A stretch of 64,000 nucleotides of DNA from Neodontobutis hainanensis (lineage: Eukaryota; Chordata; Actinopteri; Gobiiformes; Odontobutidae). The notes under the pieces were generated by a model. The model was not told the DNA's origin. It worked only from the letters and a program-made list of their open reading frames with translations, and did not search any database. Made by a program: the position numbers and the translations under genes. Each line of letters opens with the position of its first letter. Positions within the stretch are counted from its first letter, which is position 1. The stretch covers positions 1 through 64,000 of the forward strand of contig JALDNG010000857.1 in assembly GCA_024349245.1 (NCBI GenBank), given 5' to 3'. This document shows positions 29,571 through 44,500 of the stretch, piece by piece.

Positions 29571-32500
29571 GGGGTTCAAGCACAAGTGCTGAAACCCTAT
29601 TGTAATTGTCCTGATTTTTATTATTATTATTCTCCGTAAAACGATCGTGCAGGTCAAACCGTAAATGCTGGAGCGTTGAAACTTTGTCAGATGGTAGTCC
29701 TCACCTGGGGAGAGTGTGAAAAGGTATGAGCCCAATTTGGCCAATAGGTGGCGCTATAGTAAGAAAAAACGTAAAATGCAGATAAATCAAAAACTGTTTG
29801 GTCAAAACTCAAGTGTCTTATATCATTGGAAAGCGGTGTTATTGGCAAACAAAACGTATATCTCCGATTTCATTTCCGCCTATAAAAATTTTCCGCCATT
29901 TTGAATTTTGTTGAAAATCTACTTTTGCGAACTAGTCCTAGGTTTTTGACCGATCGGAACCAAACCAGTCTCAACATGTTCTATGGTGTCTGATTATCGA
30001 TAATTATCGAAAAAGTTGAAATTTCGATTCTGGTTTGCTAAGGGGCTTCAAAATAAAAGTTCAAAAACGCATGTTTTACGAAAAAGGCTATAACTCAAGA
30101 AGTAAATGAGCAAATTTTACCAAACTTGGTACACGTGTCTAAGGCGCAAATTTTGTAGATAGGATAACAAAATCGCAACGATTGGCCACATGGTGGCGCT
30201 ATAACATGAAAAAACATAAATTGGGCTATAACCGCGACCGCTAGTCCGATTGACTTGAAAATCGGTATGCAGTGTCTTGGCCCAAGGTGCTAGGTATGTC
30301 TAAAAGGACATTGGCCTATCTCAGAAAACATGGCCGCCATTGACCAATGAAGTTTGAGCACTTATTAGACAAGGTTATCGGAGGCCGATCGGAACAAAAC
30401 TCGATGGGGCTGTTCGACTCGAGGTTCTAAAGGTCTGTAAGAATTTTGAAAGAAATCGGCCACTAGTCGGCGCTAACGAGTTTTATGGCTCTGTAATCAC
30501 GTGGTGTTTGACATATCTACGCAAACTGCATATCTTTGGATAGATCTCTTCATGCTGAACAACTTTGCCAATATAACCTACTGTTGTCAATCAAAGCGTT
30601 CATTAAATATTCGCAATTATGTTAAAAACCTACTTTTGCGAACTAGTCCTAGGTTTTTCGACTGATTGGAACCAAACCTAGTTTCAAAATGTTCTCTGTG
30701 CTCATTATCAATAATTATCGAAAAAAGTTGAAATTTCGAAAATTCGCTTTTAGAGTAAAGGGCTTCAAAATAAAAGTTCAGAAAACGCATTATTTATTTA
30801 AAAGGTTATAACTCAAGAAGGAAATTGAAAATTTTACCAAACTTGGTACACCTGTGTATATTGTCAATTTGTAGTCAGGATAAAAATCGCGATGATTGGC
30901 CACTCGGTGGCGCTATAACATGAATAAACATGAATAAACACGAAAAGGGCTATAACCGCACGACCGCTAGTCCGATTGACTTGAAAATAGGCATACAGTG
31001 TCTTGGCCCAAGGTACTAGATATATCTAAAAGGACATTGGCGTATCTCAAAAAACATGGCCGCAATCGACTAATGAACGCTAATGTGCTCAAAAGCCTAT
31101 TAAGGCTCAAAACTTCACTAAAGTAGGTGGGCACAGCAAAACGTGTCTCTAAAGATGGGTGCAAACTTTTATGGAGATTGGACTAAAGGTGGCACTAAAA
31201 AATGAACAAACATGAAAAGGGCTATAACCACTGGTTGTACATCTCTCTAGATATGTGTGTTTGTAGTGAATATCTATTCAAGAAATGCTCAGCCTTTATT
31301 CAGATAAGCACATTTAACATATGACATTACATTTGGCAGTAGTTTTTAGCTTTAAAATTCACATTTAATATCACATTTTGTCAATGTTTATCAATGCCAT
31401 AGACTTGTGCTGGCTGTAATACTACTGTTGTCCTGTAGATGGGGTCTTTTCCTTGGATTTTATCACTTGATTTTGACATTTTGTGTATTATTATTTTAAT
31501 TTATTTTAATCTTCTTCTTTCTGTACAGCACTTTGGTCTACTCAGTAGTGTTAAAGTGCTTTATAAATAAAGATTGTTGTTGTTGTTGTTGTTGTTTGAT
31601 GCAGGATTAGAAATGTACTCTCTTGTGTTTCCACAGGTTAAAATTAAATGTATAGGCTAGAATCATGGTAAATCAAACTGGAACATGGTAAATCACGGTA
31701 AATCATGCCAGGAGATGCTAAATCAATGTAAACTATGGTAAATCATGGTAAAATATGTCAAATTATGGTAACATTTGGTAAATAACAAACATTTGTAATA
31801 TCATGGTAAATCAGGCTAGAACATAATTAATCAAGGTAAACTATAGTGAAATATTGTAAATCACACTAGAGTGCAGTAGAACAGACTCTATGTAGCCCTG
31901 TACAAAATTTCTATAAGTTTCAGAGTATAAAAGATCATTAACAGTGAACACACACACACAAACAAATATATATAAATAAAAGTTCATAGAGTTCATGATA
32001 GTTAAAATTGGGTAAAAGGTGTGTTGGTTAAAAGTATAAATATAGTATATAGAGTTTAATAAATAAGGCTATTTACAGTTAAGTTAAAAAAAAAAATAGA
32101 GAAGCAGCTGTGTTTATTTGTGTAACCTAACCTGTCAAATGTCAGTCATTTAATTCCTGTTTTGCTGTTGGTTGTGTTAGTACTGGAGCCAATCAGAGTA
32201 ACATCACTGTGTAAGGGGCGGGACTAGTGGGACAGGTTTGTGTGAGGAGTAGTGAGCACATGAGAGAAGGACAGACACATGTTATGATGAGAGAGCTAAT
32301 GAAGGAGGTATCTTAGTGTGGAAGCATTAATGTTTTGTTTATGAAGGTCGACTACTCGTGGTCCTTACAACAAAGAAAAACGTTGGTGTGACTTACAAGA
32401 GGTGAATATGATTGTATATGCCTGTAATTTTGTATTATATCGAACTGGTATAGTTAGGACACTGAATGTATAACGTGGTTAGCGAAATGCTAGCTAGCGG

Positions 32501-33790
32501 TAGCATTCTATGCCATGTGCTCATATGTTGTAGTTTTAGCATTGTGATATCTCTAAAACTACAACATATGAGCACATGGCATAGAATGCTCATATGCTCA
32601 TATGTTGTAGTTTTAGCATTGTGATATCTCTAAAACTACAACATATGAGCATATGAGCATTCTATGCCATGTGCTCATATGTTGTAGTTTTAGAGAAACT
32701 ACAACATATGAGCACATATGCTCATATGTTGTAGTTTTAGCATTGTGATATCTCTAAAACTAAAACAAAGCTAACGCTAATTCAATAAGAAATAGTGTTT
32801 GATGTGGCTAAATTCAGATAATATGCTCTAAGGAGACGGACGTTGAGAGAGAGAGAAAAGGAGAGGTATGCCCTGCTGTTTTCTGCCCAGCTGTTCTGTG
32901 CACCCTGCCTTGACCTTCTGTGACGTGTTTCTAACTTTGCCATAACTTTTGCCATTACCAACACCATTACCATTGCCTTCGCTGTACTGACTACACCTGG
33001 ATTCGTGAGTACTAACAATTCATATGCACGTGCTTTTTGTTTATGCTCAGTTTCTGAGTGAAGCCTCACCGTACACAAAGTGTCATTGAACATGCTTGCA
33101 ACGGGGTTGAACATTTTTTCAGAGGGAATGAATAATTGTTTAAGTTCAATATAACCACAGAAAGGTTTTTCTTTTGGGAAAGTGAAGTTTGTTTTTGTTT
33201 TTTTCTTCCAGCTCTTTCATGTATATGTGATTTGTTTTATTTAATTCTGAGATACAATTATCTTTTATTTAGTGTTGTAAATAAATATTTGGGAATAGTT
33301 TTGCAAACCAAAAAAATAGTTTTGGTGGTCTTTTAAAGAATAGCAAAGAGTATTTTGAATATATAACATTTATTAAGTAACATAACAAAAACAAGTTGTA
33401 TTTCTCTACAACGAGCCCAGGCCCAGTCTCATTGTATTACCACTCCAGCTTTATTTTCTAACTACATGGCACCTGGGTTACATGTAGATGTTCAGTAGAA
33501 CAGACTGTAGATGATTATTAGAACAGACTGTAGATGTGCAGTAGAACAGACTGTAAGATGCAGTAGAACAGGACTGTAAAGATGCAGTAGTACAGACTGT
33601 CGACAGATATTAAAACAGACTTGCCTGTATTGGCTGTAAATGGTATTTTCCGTTCATTATTTCAGTGATAGAAATCTTGCTAAGTTAAAAAATAATGTCT
33701 TTCAATGCGTCTGTGGTTTAAAGGCCTTCAAGTTTAGCATTTGAGGCTTGATTGCTTGAACCCCGATAAATGCTGCTTGCAGCTTTAATT
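29571..33790 (+). repeat. 3.9-kb array, full unit R1
   Basis: About 4.22 kb. Has the intact GGGGTTCAAGCAC start. Four sub-repeats, the retroelement-tail insertion (about 31.44-31.60 kb), the ATGGTAAATC block, the CCAAT/GC box (about 32190-32222), an enlarged palindrome, splice-like signals, AATAAA and the minisatellite all follow. It is the most complete unit in the window. Confidence 0.92.
32502..32740. repeat. expanded palindrome cluster in R1
   Basis: The first perfect inverted repeat has 38-bp arms (32502-32539 and 32553-32590) with a 13-nt spacer. At least two more arms follow with altered spacers, one reduced to 'gag'. Compared with other units the same arm appears about six times in alternating orientation. 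Confidence 0.9.
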
Positions 33791-36700
33791 ATTATTATTA
33801 TTCTCCGGTAAAACGCATCGTGCAGGTCAAACCGTAAATGCTGGAGCATTGAAAATTTGTCAGGTGGTAGTACTCACCTGGGGTATAACGTGAAAAGGTA
33901 TGGCCACATTTGGCCAATAGGTGGCGCTATAGCAAGCAAAAGCGCGAAAGGGCTCATAACTCGTAAACCGGTTATTCGACATTTATGTGTCATATATCAT
34001 TGGAAAGCTGAGTCCTTGGTAAAAAAAACGTATATCTCCAATTTCATTTCCGCCTATAAAAATTTTCCGCCATTTTGAATTTTGTTGAAAATCTACTTTT
34101 GCGAACTAGTCCTAGGTTTTTTGACCAATCGGAACCAAACCAGTCTCAACATGTTCTCTGGTGTCTCATTATCGATAATTATCGAAAAAAAGTCGAAATT
34201 TCGATTCTGGTTTGCTAAGGGGCTTCAAAATAAAAGTTCAAAAAACGCATGTTTTACGAAAAAGGCTATAACTCAAGAAGTAAATGAGCTAATTTTACCA
34301 AACTTGGTACACGTGTCTAAGGGCTGACTTTGTGGATAGGATAACAAAATCGCAACAATTGGCCACATGGTGGCGCTATAACATGAAAAAAACATAAATT
34401 AGGCTATAACCGCGCGACCGCTAGTCCGATTGACTTGAAAATCGGTATGCAGTGTCTTGGCCCAAGGTGCTAGGTATTTCTAAAAGGACATTGGCCTATC
34501 TCAAAAAACATGGCCGCCATCGACCAATGAAGTTTGAGCACTTATTAGACGAGGTTATCGGAGGCGATCGAAACGAAACTCGATAAGGCTGTTCGACTCG
34601 AGGTTCTAAAGGTCTGTAAGAATTTTGAAAGAAATCGGCCACTAGTCGGCGCTAACGAGTTTTATGGCTCTGTAATCACGTGGTGTTTGACATATCTACG
34701 CAAACTGCATATCTTTGGATAGATCTCTTCATGCTGAACAACTTTGCCAATATAACCACTGTTGTCAATCAAAGCGTTCATTAAATATTGCAATTATGTT
34801 AAAAACCTACTTTTGCGAACTAGTCCTAGGTTTTTTGATCGAACCAAACCAGTTTCAAAATGTTCTCTGGTTGTCTCATTATCGATAATTATCGAAAAAA
34901 AGTTGAAATTTCGAAAATTTTTAGAGTAAAGGGCTTCAAAATAAAAGTTCAGAAAACGCATTATTTACTTAAAAGGTTATAACTCAAGAAGGAAATGAGA
35001 TAAATTTACAAAACTTGCTACACGTATGTAAGGGGACACTTTGTGGTCAGGATAAAAATTTCGCGATGATTGGCCACTTGGTGGCGCTATAACATGAAAA
35101 AACATGAATATACACGAAAAGGGCTATAACCGCGACCGCTAGTCCGATTGACTTGAAAATAGGTATGCAGTGTCTTGGCCCAAGGTACTAGGTATGTCTA
35201 AAAGGACATTGGCCTATCTCAAAAAACATGGCCGCAATTGACTAATGAACGCTAATGTGCTCAAAAGCCTATTAAGGCTCAAAACTTCACTAAAGTAGGT
35301 GGGCACATGCAGCGTGTGTCTCTAAAGATGTGTGCAAACTTTTATGGACATTGGACTATAGGTGGCACTATAACATGAAGAAACATGAAAAGGGCTATAA
35401 ACACTGGTTGTACATCTCTCTAGATATGTGTGTTTGTAGTGAATATCTATTAAAGAAATGCTCAGCCTTTATTCAGATAAGCACATTTAACATATGACAT
35501 TACATTTGGCAGTAGTTTTTAGCTTTAAAATTCACATTTAATATCACATTTTGTCAATGTTTATCAATGCCATAGACTTGTGCTGGCTGTAATACTACTG
35601 TTGTCCTGTAGATGGGGTCTTTTCCTTGGCTTTTATCACTTGATTTTGACATTTTGTGTATTATTATTTTAATTTATTTTAATCTTCTTCTTTCTGTACA
35701 GCACTTTGGTCTACTTCTAGTGTTAAAGTGCTTTATAAATAAAGTTTGTTGTTGTTGTTGTTGTTGTTTGATGCAGGATTAGAAATGTACTCTTGTGTTT
35801 CCACAGGTTAAAATTAAATGTATAGGCTAGAATCATGGTAAATCAAACTGGAACATGGTAAATCACGGTAAATCATGCCAGGAGATGCTAAATCAATGTA
35901 AACTATGGTAAATCATGGTAAAATATGTCAAATTATGGTAACATTTGGTAAATAACAAACATTTGTAATATCATGGTAAATCAGGCTAGAACATAATTAA
36001 TCAAGGTAAACTATAGTGAAATATTGTAAATCACACTAGAGTGCAGTAGAACAGACTCTATGTAGCCCTGTACAAAATTTCTATAAGTTTCAGAGTATAA
36101 AAGATCATTAACAGTGAACACACACACACAAAAAATATTAATAAAGAAAAGTTCATAGAGTTCATGATAGTTAAAATTGGGTAAAAGGTGTGTTGGTTAA
36201 AAGTATAAATATAGTATATAGAGTTTAATAAATAAGGCTATTTACAGTTAAGTAAAAAAAAAAATAGAGAAGCAGCTGTGTTTATTTGTGTAACCTAACC
36301 TGTCAAATGTCAGTCATTTAATTCCTGTTTTGCTGTTGGTTGTGTTAGTACTGGAGCCAATCAGAGTAACATCACTGTGTAAGGGGCGGGACTAGTGGGA
36401 CAGGTTTGTGTGAGGAGTAGTGAGCACATGAGAGAAGGACAGACACATGTTATGATGAGAGAGCTAATGAAGGAGGTATCTTAGTGTGGGAAGCATTAAT
36501 GTTTTGTTTATGAAGGTCGACTACTCGTGGTCCTTACAACAAAGAAAAACGTTGGTGTGACTTACAAGAGGTGAATATGATTGTATATGCCTGTAATTTT
36601 GTATTATATCGAACTGGTATAGTTAGGACACTGAATGTATAACGTGGTTAGCAAAATGCTAGGTAGCGGTAGCATTCTATGCCATGTGCTCATGTTGTAG

Positions 36701-37802
36701 TTTTAGCATTGTGATATCTCTAAAACTACAACATATGAGCACATGGCATAGAATGCTCATATGCTCATATGTTGTAGTTTTAGCATTGTGATATCTCTAA
36801 AACTAAAACAAAGCTAACGCTAATTCAATAAGAAATAGTGTTTGATGTGGCTAAATTCAGATAATATGCTCTAAGGAGACGGACGTTGGAGAGAGAGAGA
36901 AAAGGAGAGGTATGCCCTGCTGTTTTCTGCCCAGCTGTTCTGTGCACCCTGCCTTGACCTTCTGTGACGTGTTTCTAACTTTGCCATAACTTTTGCCATT
37001 ACCAACACCATTACCATTGCCTTCGCTGTACTGACTACACCTGGATTCGTGAGTACTAACAATTCATATGCATGTGCTTTTTGTTTATGCTCAGTTTCTG
37101 AGTGAAGCCTCACCGTACACAAAGTGTCATTGAACATGCTTGCAACGGGGTTGAACATTTTTTCAGAGGGAATGAATAATTGTTTAAGTTCAATATAACC
37201 ACAGAAAGGTTTTTCTTTTGGGAAAGTGAAGTTTGTTTTTGTTTTTTTTCTTCCAGCTCGTTTCATGTATATGTGATTTGTTTTATTTAATTCTGAGATA
37301 CAATTATCTTTTATTTAGTGTTGTAAATAAATATTTGGGAATAGTTTTGCAAACCAAAAAAATAGTTTTGGTGGTCTTTTAAAGAATAGCAAAGAGTATT
37401 TTGAATATATAACATTTATTAAGTAACATAACAAAAACAAGTTGTATTTCTCTACAATGAGCCCAGGCCCAGTCTCATTGTATTACCACTCCAGCTTTAT
37501 TTTCTAACTACATGGCACCTGGGTTACATGTAGATGTTCAGTAGAACAGACTGTAGATGTGCAGTAGTACAGACTGTAAAGATGCAGTAGAACAGGCTGT
37601 AAAGATGCAGTAGAACAGACTGTCGACAGATATTAAAACAGACTTGCCTGTATTGGCTGTAAATGGTATTTTCCGTTCATTATTTCAGTGATAGAAATCT
37701 TGCCAAGTTAAGTCTGTCAGGACTGTGGTTTAAAGGCCAATTGCATTTGAGGCTTGATTGCTTGAACCCGATAAATTGCATGTTTGCAGCTTGATTTAAT
37801 TA
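33791..37802 (+). repeat. 3.9-kb array, unit R2
   Basis: About 4.01 kb. The junction reads TTTAATTATTATT..CTCCGG, so the roughly 50-bp GGGGTTCAAGCAC start has been lost through the (TTA)n tract. All internal blocks are present (insertion about 35.62 kb, GC box about 36.38 kb, palindrome about 36.67 kb). Confidence 0.92.
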
Positions 37803-40800
37803 GGGGTTCAAGTGCTAATGGTACTCTGAAACCCTAAATTGTAATTGTTGATTTTTATTATTATTCTCGGTAAAACGCATCGTGCAGGTCAAACCGTAAA
37901 TGCTGGAGCGTTGAAAATTTGTCAGATGGTAGTACTCACCTGTGAAAATAGGTGGCGCTATAGCAAGCAAAAGCGCGAATGGGCTCATAACTCGTAAACC
38001 GGTTATTCGACATTTATGTGTCATATATCATTGGAAAGCTGAGTCCTTGGCAAAAAAACGTATATCTCCGATTTCATTTCCGCCTATAAAAATTTTCCGC
38101 CATTTTGAATTTTGTTGAAAATCTACTTTTGCGAACTAGTCCTAGGTTTTTGACCAATCGGAACCAAACCAGTGTCAACATGTTCTATGGTGTCTCATTA
38201 TCGATAATTATCGAAAAAGTCGAAATTTCGATTCTGGTTCGCTAAGGGGCTTCAAAATAAAAGTTCAAAAAATGCATGTTTTACGAAAAGGCTATAACTC
38301 AAGAAGTAAATGAGCAAATTTTACCAAACTCGGTACACGTGTCTAAGGCGTGACTTTGTGGATAGGAGGGTAACAAAATCGCGACGATTGGCCACATGGT
38401 GGCGCTATAACATGAAAAAACATAAAAGGGCTATAACACGCGACCGCTAGTCCGATTGACTTGAAAATCGGTATGCAGTGTCTTGGCCCAAGGTGCTAGG
38501 TATGTCTAAAAGGACATTGGCCTATCTCAAAAAACATGGCCGCCATCGACCAATGAAGTTTGAGCACTTATTAGACGAGGTTATCGGAGGCCGATCGAAA
38601 CGAAACTCGATAAGGCTGTTCGACTCGAGGTTCTAAAGGTCTGTAAGAATTTTGAAAGAAATCGGCCACTAGTCGGCGCTAACGAGTTTTATGGCTCTGT
38701 AATCACGTGGTGTTTGACATATCTACGCAAACTGCATATCTTTGGATAGATCTCTTCATGCTGAACAACTTTGCCAATATAACCACTGTTGTCAATCAAA
38801 GCGTTCATTAAATATTTGCAATTATGTTAAAAACCTACTTTTGCGAACTAGTCCTAGGTTTTTGATCGGAACCAAACCAGTTTCAAAATGTTCTCTGTTG
38901 TCTCATTATCGATAATTATCGAAAAAAAGTTGAAATTTCGAAAATTTTTAGAGTAAAGGGCTTCAAAATAAAAGTTCAGAAAACGCATTATTTACTTAAA
39001 AGGTTATAACTCAAGAAGGAAATGAGATAAATTTACAAACTTGGCTACACGTATGTAAGGCGTGACTTTGTGGTCAGGATAAAAATTTCGCGATGATTGG
39101 CCACTTGGTGGCGCTATAACATGAAAAACATGAATATACACAAAAGGGCTATAACCGCGCGACCGCTAGTCCGATTGACTTGAAAATAGGTATGCAGTGT
39201 CTTGGCCCAGGTTCTAGGTATGTCTAAAAGGACATTGGCGTATCTCAAAAAACATGGCCGCAATTCGACTAATGAACGCTAATGTGCTCAAAAGCCTATT
39301 AAGGCTCAAAACTTCACTAAAGTAGGTGGGCACATGCAGCGTGTGTCTCTAAAGATGTGTGCAAACTTTTATGGACATTGGACTATAGGTGGCACTATAA
39401 CATGAACAAACATGAAAAGGGCTATAACCACTGGTTGTACATCTCTCTAGATATGTGTGTTTGTAGTGAATATCTATTAAGAAATGCTCAGACTTTATTC
39501 AGATAAGCACATTTAACATATGACATTACATTTGGCATGTTTTGTTTATGAAAATTGTTCATGGTGATTTTAGAAAAACTGTTGTGTGACTTACAAGAGA
39601 GTGAAATTAATAATTAAATGTATAGGCTAGAATCATGGTAAATCAAACTGGAACATGGTAAATCACGGTAAATCATGCCAGGAGATGCTAAATCAATGTA
39701 AACTATGGTAAATCATGGTAAAATATGTCAAATTATGGTAACATTTGGTAAATAACAAACATTTGTAATATCATGGTAAATCAGGCTAGAACATAATTAA
39801 TCAAGGTAAACTATAGTGAAATATTGTAAATCACACTAGAGTGCAGTAGAACAGACTCTATGTAGCCCTGTACAAAATTTCTATAAGTTTCAGAGTATAA
39901 AAGATCATTAACAGTGAACACACACACACAAAAATATTAATAAAGAAAAGTTCATAGAGTTCATGATAGTTAAAATTGGGTAAAAGGTGTGTTGGTTAAA
40001 AGTATAAATATAGTATATAGAGTTTAATAAATAAGGCTATTTACAGTTAAGTAAAAAAAAAAAATAGAGAAGCAGCTGTGTTTATTTGTGTAACCTAACC
40101 TGTCAAATGTCAGTCATTTAATTCCTGTTTTGCTGTTGGTTGTGTTAGTACTGGAGCCAATCAGAGTAACATCACTGTGTAAGGGGCGGGACTAGTGGGA
40201 CAGGTTTGTGTGAGGAGTAGTGAGCACATGAGAGAAGGACAGACACATGTTATGATGAGAGAGCTAATGAAGGAGGTATCTTAGTGTGGGAAGCATTAAT
40301 GTTTTGTTTATGAAGGTCGACTACTCGTGGTCCTTACAACAAAGAAAACGTTGGTGTGACTTACAAGAGGTGAATATGATTGTATATGAAAATGCTAGGT
40401 AGCATTCTATGCCATCTTTTATTCATGTTGTAGTTTTAGCATTGTGATATCTCTAAAACTACAACATATGAGCATGGCATAGAATGCTCATATGCTCATA
40501 TGTTGTAGTTTTAGCATTGTGATATCTCTAAAACTAAAACAAAGCTAACGCTAATTCAATAAGAAATAGTGTTTGATGTGGCTAAATTCAGATAATATGC
40601 TCTAAGGAGACGGACGTTGGAGAGAGAGAGAAAAGGAGAGGTATGCCCTGCTGTTTTCTGCCCAGCTGTTCTGTGCACCCTGCCTTGACCTTCTGTGACG
40701 TGTTTCTAACTTTGCCATAACTTTTGCCATTACCAACACCATTACCATTGCCTTCGCTGTACTGACTACACCTGGATTCGTGAGTACTAACAATTCATAT

Positions 40801-41548
40801 GCACGTGCTTTTTGTTTATGCTCAGTTTCTGAGTGAAGCCTCACCGTACACAAAGTGTCATTAAACATGCTTGCAACGGGGTTGAATATTTTTTCAGAGG
40901 GAATGAATAATTGTTTAAGTTCAATATAACCACAGAAAGGTTTTTCTTTTGGGAAAGTGAAGTTTGTTTTTGTTTTTTTTTCTTCCAGCTCGTTTCATGT
41001 ATATGTGATTTGTTTTATTTAATTCTGAGATACAATTATCTTTTATTTAGTGTTGTAAATAAATATTTGGGAATAGTTTTGCAAACCAAAAAAAAAATAG
41101 TTTTGGTGGTCTTTTAAAGAATAGCAAAGAGTATTTTGAATATATAACATTTATTAAGTAACATAACAAAAACAAGTTGTATTTCTCTACAACGAGCCCA
41201 GGCCCAGTCTCATTGTATTACCACTCCAGCTTTATTTTCTAACTACATGGCACCTGGGTTACATGTAGATGTTCAGTAGAACAGACTGTAGATGTGCAGT
41301 AGTACAGACTGTAAAGATGCAGTAGAACAGACTGTAAAGATGCAGTAGAACAGACTGTCGACAGATATTAAAACAGACTTGCCTGTATTGGCTGTAAATG
41401 GTATTTTCCGTTCATTATTTCAGTGATAGAAATCTTGCTAAGTTAAAAAATAATGTCTTTCAATGCGTCTGTGGTTTAAAGGCCTTCAAGTTTAGCATTT
41501 GAGGCTTGATTGCTTGAACCCCGATAAATGCTGCTTGCAGCTTTAATT
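37803..41548 (+). repeat. 3.9-kb array, unit R3
   Basis: About 3.75 kb. The start is degenerate (aggggttcaagtgctaat). Lacks the retroelement-tail insertion and the DNA around it. In that place (39537-39605) a 70-bp piece resembling the exon-like 'tgttttgtttatgaa...gacttacaagag' region of the same unit is found. The palindrome area is shortened. Confidence 0.9.
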
Positions 41549-44500
41549 ATTATTATTATTATTATTATTATTCTCCGGTAAAACGCATCGTGCAGGTCAA
41601 ACCGTAAATGCTGGAGCGTTGAAACTTTGTCAGATGGTAGTACTCACCTGCCGCTGAATGTGAAAAGGTATGACACTAATTGGCCAATAGGTGGCGCTAT
41701 AGCAAGCAAAAGCGCGAAAGGGCTCATAACTCGTAAACCGGTTATTCGACATTTATGTGTCATATATCATTGGAAAGCTGAGTCCTTGGCAAAAAAACGT
41801 ATATCTCCGATTTCATTTCCGCCTATAAAAATTTTCCGCCATTTTGAATTTTGTTGAAAATCTACTTTTGCGAACTAGTCCTAGGTTTTTCGACCAATCG
41901 GAACCAAACCAGTCTCAACATGTTCTATGGTGTCTGATTATCGATAATTATCGAAAAAGTTGAAATTTCGATTCTGGTTTGCTAAGGGGCTTCAAAATAA
42001 AAGTTCAAAAACGCATGTTTTACGAAAAAAGGCTATAACTCAAGAAGTAAATGAGCAAATTTTACCAAACTTGGTACACGTGTCTAAGGCGTGACTTTGT
42101 GGATAGGATAACAAAATCGCAACGATTGGCCACATGGTGGCGCTATAACATGAAAAAACATAAATTGGGCTATAACCGCGCGACCGCTAGTCCGATTGAC
42201 TTGAAAATCGGTATGCAGTGTCTTGGCCCAAGGTGCTAGGTATGTCTAAAAGGACATTGGCCTATCTCAAAAACATGGCCGCCATCGACCAATGAAGTTT
42301 GAGCACTTATTAGACAAGGTTATCGGAGGTCGATCAAACGAAACTCGATGGGGCTGTTCGACTCGAGGTTCTAAAGGTCTGTAAGAATTTTGAAAGAAAT
42401 CGGCCACTAGTCGGCGCTAACGAGTTTTATGGCTCTGTAATCACGTGGTGTTTGACATATCTACGCAAACTGCATATCTTTGGATAGATCTCTTCATGCT
42501 GAACAACTTTGCCAATATAACCACTGTTGTCAATCAAAGCGTTCATTAAATATTCGCAATTATGTTAAAAACCTACTTTTGCGAACTAGTCCTAGGTTTT
42601 CGACTGATCGGAACCAAACCAGTTTCAAAATGTTCTCTGTTGTCTCATTATCGATAATTATCGAAAAAGTTGAAATTTCGAAAATTTTTAGAGTAAAGGG
42701 CTTCAAAATAAAAGTTCAGAAAACGCATTATTTATTTAAAAGGTTATAACTCAAGAAGGAAATGAGATAAATTTTACCAAACTTGGTACACGTGTGTATA
42801 TGGACACTTTGTGGTCAGGATAAAAATTTCGCGATGATTGGCCACTCGGTGGCGCTATAACATGAATAAACATGAATAAACACAAAGGGCTATAACCGCG
42901 CGACCGCTAGTCCGATTGACTTGAAAATAGGTATGCAGTGTCTTGGCCCAGGTACTAGGTATGTCTAAAAGGACATTGGCGTATCTCAAAAACATGGCCG
43001 CAATCGACTAATGAACGCTAATGTGCTCAAAAGCCTATTAAGGCTCAAAACTTCACTAAAGTAGGTGGGCACATGCAGCGTGTGTCTCTAAAGATGGGTG
43101 CAAACTTTTATGGAGATTGGACTAAAGGTGGCACTAAAAAATGAACAAACATGAAAAGGGCTATAACCACTGGTTGTACATCTCTCTAGATATGTGTGTT
43201 TGTAGTGAATATCTATTAAAGAAATGCTCAGCCTTTATTCAGATAAGCACATTTAACATATGACATTACATTTGGCAGTAGTTTTTAGCTTTAAAATTCA
43301 CATTTAATATCACATTTTGTCAATGTTTATCAATGCCATAGACTTGTGCTGGCTGTAATACTACTGTTGTCCTGTAGATGGGGTCTTTTCCTTGGCTTTT
43401 ATCACTTGATTTTGACATTTTGTGTATTATTATTTTAATTTATTTTAATCTTCTTCTTTCTGTACAGCACTTTGGTCTACTTCAGTAGTGTTAAAGTGCT
43501 TTATAAATAAAGATTGTTGTTGTTGTTGTTGTTGTTTGATGCAGGATTAGAAATGTACTCTCTTGTGTTTCCACAGGTTAAAATTAAATGTATAGGCTAG
43601 AATCATGGTAAATCAAACTGGAACATGGTAAATCACGGTAAATCATGCCAGGAGATGCTAAATCAATGTAAACTATGGTAAATCATGGTAAAATATGTCA
43701 AATTATGGTAACATTTGGTAAATAACAAACATTTGTAATATCATGGTAAATCAGGCTAGAACATAATTAATCAAGGTAAACTATAGTGAAATATTGTAAA
43801 TCACACTAGAGTGCAGTAGAACAGACTCTATGTAGCCCTGTACAAAATTTCTATAAGTTTCAGAGTATAAAAGATCATTAACAGTGAACACACACACACA
43901 AAAAATATATATAAAGAAAAGTTCATAGAGTTCATGATAGTTAAAATTGGGTAAAAGGTGTGTTGGTTAAAAGTATAAATATAGTATATAGAGTTTAATA
44001 AATAAGGCTATTTACAGTTAAAAAAATAAAATAAAGAAGAAGAGCTGTGTTTATTTGTGTAACCTAACCTGTCAAATGTCAGTCATTTAATTCCTGTTTT
44101 GCTGTTGGTTGTGTTAGTACTGGAGCCAATCAGAGTAACATCACTGTGTAAGGGGCGGGACTAGTGGGACAGGTTTGTGTGAGGAGTAGTGACATGCATG
44201 AGAGAAGGACAGACACATGTTATGATGAGAGAGCTAATGAAGGAGGTATCTTAGTGTGGGAAGCATTAATGTTTTGTTTATGAAGGTCGACTACTCGTGG
44301 TCCTTACAACAAAGAAAAACGTTGGTGTGACTTACAAGAGGTGAATATGATTGTATATGCCTGTAATTTTGTATTATATCGAACTGGTATAGTTAGGACA
44401 CTGAATGTATGTCTCATATGCTGTAGTTTTAGCATTGTGATATCTCTAAAACTAAAACAAAGCTAACGCTAATTCAATAAGAAATAGTGTTTGATGTGGC

